Of a DNA stretch of 64,000 bases, positions 43,219-49,996 are shown in pieces. The DNA is taken from positions 62,001 through 126,000 of the forward strand of contig NZ_JALDAY010000016.1 in NCBI RefSeq assembly GCF_022698165.1. Direction: 5' to 3'. Below the pieces are notes generated by a model. That model was given only the letters and a program-made list of their open reading frames with translations. It ran no database searches and was not told where the DNA came from. Both the position numbers and the translations under genes were made by a program. Each line of letters begins with the position of its first letter. Positions within the stretch are counted from its first letter, which is position 1. The DNA is from Streptomyces cylindrosporus. GTDB lineage: Bacteria; Actinomycetota; Actinomycetes; Streptomycetales; Streptomycetaceae.

Positions 43219-44939
43219 GCGGCCCCCCGGCCTTCCTGCTCGGCTACCCGACCACCCTGCTCGGCCTCCGGAGCTACCTGGGCGTCTCCGCGGGTCGCAT
43301 GTTGGGCGTTCGCGTGGGTTGCTTGCTGGGCGTCTCCGCGGGTCGCATGTTGGGCGTTCGCGTGGGTTGCTTGCTGGGCGTCTCCGCGGGTCGCTCGTTG
43401 TGCGTCTCCGCGGGTCGCTTGCCGGGCGTCCTCGCGGGTTGCTTGCTGTGCGTCTCCGCTGGTTACCCGCTGGGCGTCCGCGTGGGGTTCGTGAGCGTTG
43501 TCGTGGGCTGCGGGCCGTGGGTCTGTCGGGGGTTCGTGAGCCTTCCCGTATGCCGTTTGCTGCGCGTCCGCGCGAGCCCCTCGCACTGCCCCGCGACCGT
43601 CCTGCGCGGTTCCCCGGGTGACAGCCGCGACGCTCCGGCCTTCCGGCCTGGCTTCCTGGCTTCCGTCCGCGGCGTCCCGGCTTTCCGGCCTGGCTTCCTG
43701 GCTTCCGTCCGCGGCGTCCCGGCTTTCCGGCCTGGCATCCCGGCTTCCCGCCCCGGCTTCCTGGCTTCCGTCCGCGGCGTCCCAGCCTTCCGGTCTGGCG
43801 CCCCGGCTTCCCGCTGCGGCTTCCCGGCTTGTCGCCCAGGCTTCCCGACCTTCCAGCCCGCGGACCTTGCCCTCCGGCCCTCCGGGCCTGCCTTCCGCGC
43901 CGGCTGCGCTGCTCTCCTGCCCGCGGACCCTGCTCTCCGGCTCGCGGATTCTGTCTTGCGGCTCGCGGATCCTGCTCTTCGGCTCGCGGACCTTGCTTTC
44001 CGGGCCGCCGACCCTGCTCTTCGGCTCGCGGACCCTGCCTTCCGGGCCGCCGACCCTGCTCTTCGGCTCGCGCACCCTGCCTTCCGGCCCGCCAGCCCTG
44101 CCTTCCTGCGCCGCCTCCCGGTCTCGCCGCGTCGCTTCCCGGTCCTGTCGCGGTGCTCCCCCGCCCTGACGCGGTGCTTCCCTGTCCTGCCGCGTCGCTT
44201 CCCTGCCCTGCCGCGCCGCCCCCCGGTCCCCCGGCTCCGGCAGCGGTGGCAGGTGGAGGGTGTTTACGCGGCGGCCGTCCAGGAGGGTCAGTGTGCGGTC
44301 GGCCAGGGCTGCTGTTTCCGCGTCGTGGGTGGCCAGGACGACCGTGATGCCGTGGGAGCGGGCTGCCGTGGTCAGCGTCCGCAGGACATGGGCTCGGTCG
44401 GCGCGGTGCAGGGGGGCCGTGGGTTCGTCCGCGAAGAGGACCGTCGGCGCGGGGGCCAGGGCCCGGGCGATGGAGACGCGCTGGCGTTCCGCTTGCGTCA
44501 TCTCGTGCGGGCGGCTGCGGGATCTGTCGCCGATGTCCAGGCGCTCCAGCCACTCCAGCGCGGCCGTCTTGGCGCGGCGGCGGCTCGTGCCGCGGAGCAT
44601 CAGCGGGAGCGCGGCGTTCTCCCAGGCGTTCAGCTCGGGGACCAGGACCGGCGCCGGGTCGATCCAGCCGAAGCGGTCGCGGCGCAGGCGTTCCCGGGTC
44701 AGCGGGCCCATCGTGTGGACCGGCACGCTGTTGAACCAGACCTCGCCGCGCTGGGCCGGGACGAGTCCCGACAGACAGCGCAGCAGGGTCGTCTTGCCGC
44801 TGCCGCGCGGGCCGCCGACGGCGAGGATCTCGCCCTCCTGGACGCCGAGCGAGACACCGGTCAGCCCTGGTGAGCCGTCCTGGTGGGTGAAGTGCAGGGC
44901 GCGAGCCCACAGCACGTCGTTGTCCGGCGGTGCCTCCAT
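43200..44939 (-). CDS. ABC transporter ATPase with long repeat tail
   Basis: A 579-aa protein from ATG 44939. Residues 1-235 are an ABC ATPase of the LolD/MacB type: Walker A GPRGSGKT (43-50), Walker B LFADEPTAP and H-loop ATHD. The signature LSGGQ is replaced by MTQAE (147-151) and the Q-loop Gln is missing (FGWIDPAPVLVPELNAWENA). Residues ~236-579 are low-complexity, Gly/Arg/Ala/Glu/Gln-rich and built of 7-, 8- and 14-residue repeats. It is coupled to the permease downstream. Whether the tail is translated to the end is unproven. Confidence 0.85.
   Translation of the reverse strand: MEAPPDNDVLWARALHFTHQDGSPGLTGVSLGVQEGEILAVGGPRGSGKTTLLRCLSGLVPAQRGEVWFNSVPVHTMGPLTRERLRRDRFGWIDPAPVLVPELNAWENAALPLMLRGTSRRRAKTAALEWLERLDIGDRSRSRPHEMTQAERQRVSIARALAPAPTVLFADEPTAPLHRADRAHVLRTLTTAARSHGITVVLATHDAETAALADRTLTLLDGRRVNTLHLPPLPEPGDRGAARQGREATRQDREAPRQGGGAPRQDREATRRDREAAQEGRAGGPEGRVREPKSRVGGPEGRVREPKSRVGGPESKVREPKSRIREPQDRIREPESRVRGQESSAAGAEGRPGGPEGKVRGLEGREAWATSREAAAGSRGARPEGWDAADGSQEAGAGSRDARPESRDAADGSQEARPESRDAADGSQEARPEGRSVAAVTRGTAQDGRGAVRGARADAQQTAYGKAHEPPTDPRPAAHDNAHEPHADAQRVTSGDAQQATREDARQATRGDAQRATRGDAQQATHANAQHATRGDAQQATHANAQHATRGDAQVAPEAEQGGRVAEQEGRGAACSLSV
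43281..43472. repeat. 24-bp coding tandem repeat, 8 units
   Basis: Eight 24-bp units, the first four forming two identical 48-bp copies (43281-43328 and 43329-43376). They encode 8-residue blocks (HATRGDAQ, QATHANAQ types) near the C-terminus of the ABC ATPase. Confidence 0.9.
43639..43785. repeat. 42-bp coding tandem repeat
   Basis: Copies at 43639-43680 and 43681-43722 differ at one base. A third copy (43723-43785) carries an extra 21-bp insertion. They encode the 14-mer ARPESRDAADGSQE in the ATPase tail. Confidence 0.9.
43922..44110. repeat. 21-bp coding tandem repeat, 9 units
   Basis: Nine units of 21 bp (CGCGGACCCTGCTCTTCGGCT type) alternate between two variants. They encode heptads such as REPKSRV and GGPEGRV in the ATPase tail. 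Confidence 0.9.
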
Positions 44940-45058
44940 CGGCGTACACCTCGTTCTGGTCCGTAGTGCCTTGCAATCCCCCGTGCGGGGGAACGAAAGC
45001 AGGGCCGATCGGTTACCAGGCACGCTAGGGAGCGGGGGCGCCGAGGCCGGACAGCACG

Positions 45059-45105
45059 CGGCCCGGGGTGCACCGTTCTCACTCGAACGGGTGCACCCCG
45101 GGCCG
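45059..45105 (-). terminator. Very strong terminator hairpin
   Basis: A perfect 16-bp stem (CGGCCCGGGGTGCACC at 45059-45074; complement at 45090-45105), extended inward by GTTC/GAAC past a single bulged G. It lies downstream of the aminotransferase gene on the minus strand and isolates the exporter gene pair that follows. Confidence 0.88.
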
Positions 45106-45129
45106 TATAAGCCGTCTAACCGCCGGAGG

Positions 45130-46494
45130 TCAGAGCTTCGTCCACGCCTCCGTCAGCGTCGCGCGCAGGATCTGCTCGATCTCGTCGAACGTCTCCTGGT
45201 TGGAGATCAGCGGCGGGGCGAGCTGGACGACCGGGTCGCCGCGGTCGTCGGCGCGGCAGTACAGGCCGTTGTCGAAGAGCGCCTTCGACAGGAAGCCGTA
45301 GAGGACGCGCTCGGTCTCCTCGTCGTTGAAGGACTCCTTCGTGGCCTTGTCCTTCACCAGCTCGATGCCGTAGAAGAAGCCGTTGCCGCGGACGTCGCCG
45401 ACGATCGGCAGGTCGTGCAGCTTCTGGAGGGTGGAGAGGAACGCGCCCTCGTTGTCGAGGACGTGCTGGTTCAGGCCCTCGCGCTCGAAGAGGTCCAGGT
45501 TCGCCAGGCCGACCGCGGCCGAGACCGGGTGGCCGCCGAAGGTGTAGCCGTGCAGGAAGGTGTTGTCGCCCTTGTAGAACGGCTCCGCCAGGCGGTCGCT
45601 GACGATGCACGCGCCGATGGGGGAGTAGCCGGACGTCATGCCCTTGGCGCAGGTGATCATGTCCGGGACGTAACCGAACTTGTCACAGGCGAACATCGTG
45701 CCCAGGCGGCCGAAGGCGCAGATGACCTCGTCCGAGACCAGCAGTACGTCGTACTGGTCGCAGATCTCGCGCACGCGCTGGAAGTAGCCGGGCGGGGGCG
45801 GGAAGCAGCCGCCCGCGTTCTGGACCGGCTCCAGGAAGACCGCCGCGACCGTGTCCGGGCCCTCGAAGAGGATCTGCTGCTCGATCTGGTCGGCGGCCCA
45901 GCGGCCGAAGGCCTCCGGGTCGTCGCCGTGGATCGGGGCGCGGTAGATGTTGGTGTTCGGGACCTTGTGGGCGCCGGGGACGAGCGGCTCGAACGGCGCC
46001 TTCAGGCCGGGCAGACCCGTGATCGACAGGGCGCCCTGCGGGGTGCCGTGGTAGGCGACCGCGCGGGAGATGACCTTGTACTTGGTGGGCTTGCCGACCA
46101 GCTTGAAGTACTGCTTGGCGAGCTTCCAGGCGGTCTCGACCGCCTCGCCGCCGCCGGTGGTGAAGAAGACCTTGTTCAGGTCGCCGGGCGCGTGGTCGGC
46201 CAGCCGCTCCGCGAGCTCCACGGCCTTCGGGTGGGCGTAGGACCACACCGGGAAGAACGCCAGCTCCTGCGCCTGCTTGAAGGCGGTCTCGGCAAGCTCC
46301 GTGCGGCCGTGGCCGGCCTGGACCACGAACAGGCCCGCGAGACCGTCGAGGTAGCGCTTGCCCTTGTCGTCGTAGATGTAGGTGCCCTCGCCCCGGACGA
46401 TGGTCGGGACGGGGGAGTTCTCGTACGAGGACATGCGGGTGAAGTGCATCCACAGGTGGTCGTACGCGGTCTTGCTGAGGTCCTTCTGGCTCAC
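45130..46494 (-). CDS. Class III aminotransferase, putrescine/omega-amino acid type
   Basis: A 454-aa PLP enzyme. VFFTTGGGEAVETAWKLAKQ and FLEPVQNAGG with the lysine motif ITCAKGMTSGYSPIG are class III signatures. GTG 46494 (SQKDLSKTAYDHLWMHF) is preferred; GTG 46512 would overlap the regulator. The next genes are an Lrp/AsnC regulator and an aldehyde dehydrogenase of the aminobutyraldehyde type, so the likely job is transfer of the putrescine amino group to make 4-aminobutyraldehyde. Confidence 0.88.
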   Translation of the reverse strand: MSQKDLSKTAYDHLWMHFTRMSSYENSPVPTIVRGEGTYIYDDKGKRYLDGLAGLFVVQAGHGRTELAETAFKQAQELAFFPVWSYAHPKAVELAERLADHAPGDLNKVFFTTGGGEAVETAWKLAKQYFKLVGKPTKYKVISRAVAYHGTPQGALSITGLPGLKAPFEPLVPGAHKVPNTNIYRAPIHGDDPEAFGRWAADQIEQQILFEGPDTVAAVFLEPVQNAGGCFPPPPGYFQRVREICDQYDVLLVSDEVICAFGRLGTMFACDKFGYVPDMITCAKGMTSGYSPIGACIVSDRLAEPFYKGDNTFLHGYTFGGHPVSAAVGLANLDLFEREGLNQHVLDNEGAFLSTLQKLHDLPIVGDVRGNGFFYGIELVKDKATKESFNDEETERVLYGFLSKALFDNGLYCRADDRGDPVVQLAPPLISNQETFDEIEQILRATLTEAWTKL

Positions 46495-46496
46495 GG

Positions 46497-47012
46497 TTAT
46501 CGGGTTCCCCACATGTAGGTCTGCTTCTTCAGCTTCAGGTAGACGAAGCTTTCGGTGGAGCGCACGCCGGGCAGCGCCCGGATGCGTTTGTTGATGACGT
46601 CCAGCAGGTGGTCGTCGTCCTCGCAGACGATCTCGGCGAGGATGTCGAACGAGCCCGCGGTCATCACCACGTACTCGACTTCCGACATGTCAGTCAGCGC
46701 CTCGGCTATGGACTCGACGTCGCCCTCGACATTGACACCGACCATCGCCTGCCGGCGGAAGCCCACGGTGAGCGGGTCCGTGACGGCGACGATCTGCATC
46801 ACGCCCTGGTCGAGCAGCTTCTGGACGCGCTGGCGCACGGCTGCCTCGGACAGGCCCACGGCCTTGCCGATGGCGGCGTACGGACGCCTGCCGTCCTCCT
46901 GGAGCTGTTCGATGATGGCGAGGGAGACGGCATCCAGATGGGGAGTGCCGTTCCTGGACTCCCGCGAGTCCCGCTGCTCTGCGCTTCGACTGGCCACGAC
47001 CTCACTGTGCAC
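46497..47012 (-). CDS. Lrp/AsnC family regulator
   Basis: A 171-aa regulator. The N-terminal HTH (RRPYAAIGKAVGLSEAAVRQ) is followed by the RAM ligand domain (VEYVVMTAGSFDILAEIVCE). GTG 47012 is chosen; TTG 47033 is possible and no clear SD helps. It ends 2 bases before the aminotransferase start, so the two form an operon, and it diverges from the aldehyde dehydrogenase gene. Confidence 0.9.
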   Translation of the reverse strand: MHSEVVASRSAEQRDSRESRNGTPHLDAVSLAIIEQLQEDGRRPYAAIGKAVGLSEAAVRQRVQKLLDQGVMQIVAVTDPLTVGFRRQAMVGVNVEGDVESIAEALTDMSEVEYVVMTAGSFDILAEIVCEDDDHLLDVINKRIRALPGVRSTESFVYLKLKKQTYMWGTR

Positions 47013-47072
47013 GACGTCTCGACGGTTCCGCAAGGGTGGACCGATGAAATTCGTTGTTTACGCGAGCGAGAT

Positions 47073-47130
47073 CTGCGGATTCCGCAGTCTTGGCGCGATC
47101 AGGGGTGTTGAAAACGTGGGCGTGCGGATT
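47073..47130. promoter_or_regulatory. Candidate AsnC/Lrp operator
   Basis: The 170-base divergent region contains the palindrome CTGCGGATTCCGCAG (47073-47087). The half-site TGCGGATT recurs at 47123-47130, 49 bases on, about five helical turns. Lrp/AsnC proteins bind such palindromes, often in phased pairs. Confidence 0.6.
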
Positions 47131-47182
47131 AGGGTGGGTGTCTCAGCCAATGGACAGTTCGACCTGACACAGGAGGCCGGCA

Positions 47183-48622
47183 GTGAGCACCGAGCTGCGT
47201 CGTCTGCGCAACTACATCGACGGTGAGTTCCGGGACGCCGCCGACGGACGGACCACCGAGGTGGTCAACCCCGCGACGGGCGAGGCGTACGCGACCGCGC
47301 CGCTGTCCGGAGCGGCGGACGTGGACGCCGCGATGGCGGCCGCCGCCGCGGCCTTCCCGGGCTGGCGCGACACCACCCCGGCCGAGCGTCAGAAGGCCCT
47401 CCTCAAGATCGCGGACGCGTTCGAGGAGCGGGCCGAGGAGCTGATCGCGGCCGAGGTGGAGAACACCGGCAAGCCGATCGGGCTCACGCGGTCCGAGGAG
47501 ATCCCGCCGATGGTCGACCAGATCCGCTTCTTCGCGGGTGCGGCCCGGATGCTGGAGGGGCGCTCGGCCGGCGAGTACATGGACGGGATGACCTCGATCA
47601 TCCGCCGTGAGCCGGTCGGCGTCTGCGCGCAGGTCGCGCCGTGGAACTACCCGATGATGATGGCCGTGTGGAAGTTCGCGCCGGCCATCGCGGCGGGCAA
47701 CACGGTGGTGTTGAAGCCGTCGGACACCACCCCCGCCTCCACCGTCCTGATCGCCGACATCATCGGCTCGATCCTGCCCAAGGGCGTCTTCAACGTCGTC
47801 ACCGGCGACCGTGACACGGGCCGGCTGATGGTCGAGCACCCGATCCCGGCGATGGCCTCCATCACCGGCTCGGTGCGGGCCGGCATGTCGGTCGCCGAGT
47901 CGGCCTCCAAGGACCTCAAGCGGGTCCACCTGGAGCTCGGCGGCAAGGCGCCGGTCGTCGTCTTCGAGGACACGGACATCGCCAAGGCCGTCGAGGACAT
48001 CTCGGTGGCGGGCTTCTTCAACGCCGGCCAGGACTGTACGGCCGCCACGCGCGTGCTCGTGCAGGAGGGCATCCACGACGAGTTCGTGGCCGCGCTCGCG
48101 AAGGCCGCGGCCGAGACGAAGACCGGGCAGCCGGACGACGAGGACGTGCTCTTCGGTCCCCTCAACAACCCGAACCAGCTCAAGCAGGTCTCCGGGTTCA
48201 TCGAGCGGCTGCCGGCGCACGCCAAGGTCGAGGCGGGCGGCCAGCGGGTCGGTGACAAGGGGTACTTCTACGCGCCGACCGTCGTCTCGGGGCTGAAGCA
48301 GGACGACGAGATCATCCAGAACGAGGTCTTCGGGCCGGTCATCACCGTCCAGTCCTTCACGGACGAGGACCAGGCGGTGGAGTGGGCCAACGGCGTCGAC
48401 TACGCGCTGGCGTCCTCGGTGTGGACCAAGGACCACGGGCGTGCGATGCGGATGTCGAAGAAGCTGGACTTCGGGTGCGTGTGGATCAACACGCACATTC
48501 CGCTGGTCGCGGAGATGCCGCACGGCGGGTTCAAGAAGTCCGGGTACGGCAAGGACCTGTCGGGGTACGGGTTCGAGGACTACACGCGGATCAAGCATGT
48601 GATGACGTCGCTGGACGCGTAG
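47183..48622 (+). CDS. Gamma-aminobutyraldehyde-type aldehyde dehydrogenase
   Basis: An NAD(P)-dependent dehydrogenase of 479 aa. The catalytic Cys is in NAGQDCTAATRVLV and the Glu in HLELGGKAPVVV. MSTELRRLRNYIDGEFRDAA and AEMPHGGFKKSGYGKDLSGY are typical of the PatD/aminobutyraldehyde subgroup. AGGAGG precedes GTG 47183. With the aminotransferase it would convert putrescine to GABA. Confidence 0.9.
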   Translation: MSTELRRLRNYIDGEFRDAADGRTTEVVNPATGEAYATAPLSGAADVDAAMAAAAAAFPGWRDTTPAERQKALLKIADAFEERAEELIAAEVENTGKPIGLTRSEEIPPMVDQIRFFAGAARMLEGRSAGEYMDGMTSIIRREPVGVCAQVAPWNYPMMMAVWKFAPAIAAGNTVVLKPSDTTPASTVLIADIIGSILPKGVFNVVTGDRDTGRLMVEHPIPAMASITGSVRAGMSVAESASKDLKRVHLELGGKAPVVVFEDTDIAKAVEDISVAGFFNAGQDCTAATRVLVQEGIHDEFVAALAKAAAETKTGQPDDEDVLFGPLNNPNQLKQVSGFIERLPAHAKVEAGGQRVGDKGYFYAPTVVSGLKQDDEIIQNEVFGPVITVQSFTDEDQAVEWANGVDYALASSVWTKDHGRAMRMSKKLDFGCVWINTHIPLVAEMPHGGFKKSGYGKDLSGYGFEDYTRIKHVMTSLDA

Positions 48623-48641
48623 TCGGTTGTTTGTTGCCTGC

Positions 48642-48680
48642 AGGGGCGTGGGGGCTGGTCGCGCAGTTCCCCGCGCCCCT
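48642..48680. repeat. Dispersed Streptomyces palindromic element
   Basis: AGGGGCGTGGGG (48642-48653) pairs with CCCCGCGCCCCT (48669-48680) with one G-T pair, around the core GGTCGCGCAGTT. This core is recognised as a common intergenic palindrome in Streptomyces genomes and probably works as a terminator between these convergent genes. Confidence 0.7.
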
Positions 48681-48694
48681 TTGGGGCGTTGCTG

Positions 48695-49219
48695 TCAGGC
48701 CTCCTTGAAACTGGTCGTCAGGCCGGGGCCGCTGTCCTCGCCCTTGCCGCCCTTCTCCGTGTGCAGGGTCGGGCCCTCCTTACCCGGCTTTCCCGGGAGT
48801 GGCGGCAGGTCCGACAGGGCGGGGAAGGTGATGCCTGCCTTCTCCATGATCGGGCCGCACTTCTTCATCGCCTTCTTGTACGCCTTCGACGTCGGGTCGA
48901 AGTCGCCGCCGCCGACCTTCACTTCGAGGCGTACGCGGCCCTCGGCGTCCTTGGAGGCGTGGAAGGCCGGGTAGACCGACTGGCCCTGGTCCTTCATGCA
49001 GGCGGCGAAGTCGTCGTTGGCGGTGTTGACGTCGCCGGGGGCGTTCGACGTCGGGTGGTACGACACCCCGAAGCCGGTGCGCACGTGGTGCGGCTCGGTC
49101 GTGGTGGTCGACGTGCCGGACGCCTGCGCGGCCGAGGCGCTGACCGTGCCGAGCGCGGCGGCCGTCAGCACGGCGATGCCGAGGGCGAGCCGCTGCGGCC
49201 GGGTCACCGGAACACGCAT
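48695..49219 (-). CDS. Secreted protein with CMK...C module
   Basis: A 174-aa exported protein with a signal peptide to about ASA/AQA (residues 1-32). The mature part has FAACMKDQGQSVYPAF and, about 45 residues later, AYKKAMKKCGPIMEKAGI, a paired-cysteine module seen in secreted and lipid-linked proteins next to actinobacterial ABC exporters and two-component systems. The C-terminus is Gly/Lys-rich. It diverges from a two-component system 120 bases away and may be its target or sensor partner. Confidence 0.78.
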   Translation of the reverse strand: MRVPVTRPQRLALGIAVLTAAALGTVSASAAQASGTSTTTTEPHHVRTGFGVSYHPTSNAPGDVNTANDDFAACMKDQGQSVYPAFHASKDAEGRVRLEVKVGGGDFDPTSKAYKKAMKKCGPIMEKAGITFPALSDLPPLPGKPGKEGPTLHTEKGGKGEDSGPGLTTSFKEA

Positions 49220-49339
49220 GGTTCCTCCTGGTGTTGAGTCGCTGTCGCTTACGCCGCCCAGGCAACTCCCTGCGCGGTTACAGCGGCGGAACGGCCGCGC
49301 TTATCCGCGTGTAACCACGCCCGCGCCACACTGAAGGCC

Positions 49340-49996
49340 ATGCGTGTGCTGGTGGTCGAGGACCATGAAGAGCTCGCCGAGATGGTGGCCGTGGGGCTGC
49401 GCCGGGAGGGCATGGCGGTCGACCTCGCCCTCGACGGCCCGACCGCGCTGGAGCGCGCCGAGATCAACGGTTACGACGTCGTCGTACTCGATCGTGATCT
49501 GCCCGGCCTGCACGGGGATCAGGTGTGCAGGAGGCTGGCCGGCGGGGGCAGTCGGGCGCGGGTGCTGATGCTCACCGCGTCCGGGACCGTGGCCGACCGG
49601 GTGGCGGGGCTCGGGCTGGGGGCCGACGACTATCTGTCGAAGCCGTTCGCCTTCGCCGAACTCGTCGCGCGGATACGGGCGTTGGCGCGCCGTGCGCAGC
49701 CCGCGTTGCCGCCGGTTCTCGTGCGCGGGGCGCTGCGGCTGGACCCGGCGCGCCGGGAGGCCATGCGGGACGGATGCCAACTGCCGCTCAGTCCCAAGGA
49801 GTTCGCCGTCCTGGAGCTGCTGCTCGGGGCGCAGGGGGCGGTCGTGTCGACCGAGGAGCTGCTGGAGCGGGCGTGGGACGAGGCCGCGGATCCGTTCAGC
49901 CAGACGGTCAAGGTCACGGTGAGCAGGCTGCGCCGGAAGCTGGGGGAGCCGCCGTTGATCGAGACGGTGGACCGGGCCGGGTACCGGATCCCGTGA
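49340..49996 (+). CDS. OmpR-family response regulator
   Basis: A 218-aa regulator. Receiver acidic residues E7 D8, phosphoacceptor D51 (VVLDRDLPG) and Lys in LSKPFAF are all present. The C-terminal winged helix includes LSPKEFAVLELLLGAQG and FSQTVKVTVSRLRRKLGEPP. The stop overlaps the kinase start (GTGA). Confidence 0.95.
   Translation: MRVLVVEDHEELAEMVAVGLRREGMAVDLALDGPTALERAEINGYDVVVLDRDLPGLHGDQVCRRLAGGGSRARVLMLTASGTVADRVAGLGLGADDYLSKPFAFAELVARIRALARRAQPALPPVLVRGALRLDPARREAMRDGCQLPLSPKEFAVLELLLGAQGAVVSTEELLERAWDEAADPFSQTVKVTVSRLRRKLGEPPLIETVDRAGYRIP

Noticed and set aside
43281..44110. CRISPR-like repeats
   Set aside because: Units are directly adjacent with no unique spacers, have a period that is a multiple of three, and lie inside a coding frame. 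No cas genes were seen.
41842..44976. A 1044-residue open frame on the minus strand suggesting a fused ATPase-permease
   Set aside because: Its first 586 codons are an unused frame of the ATPase gene with biased Gly/Arg composition and no motifs. Only the permease part from 43218 is coding-like.
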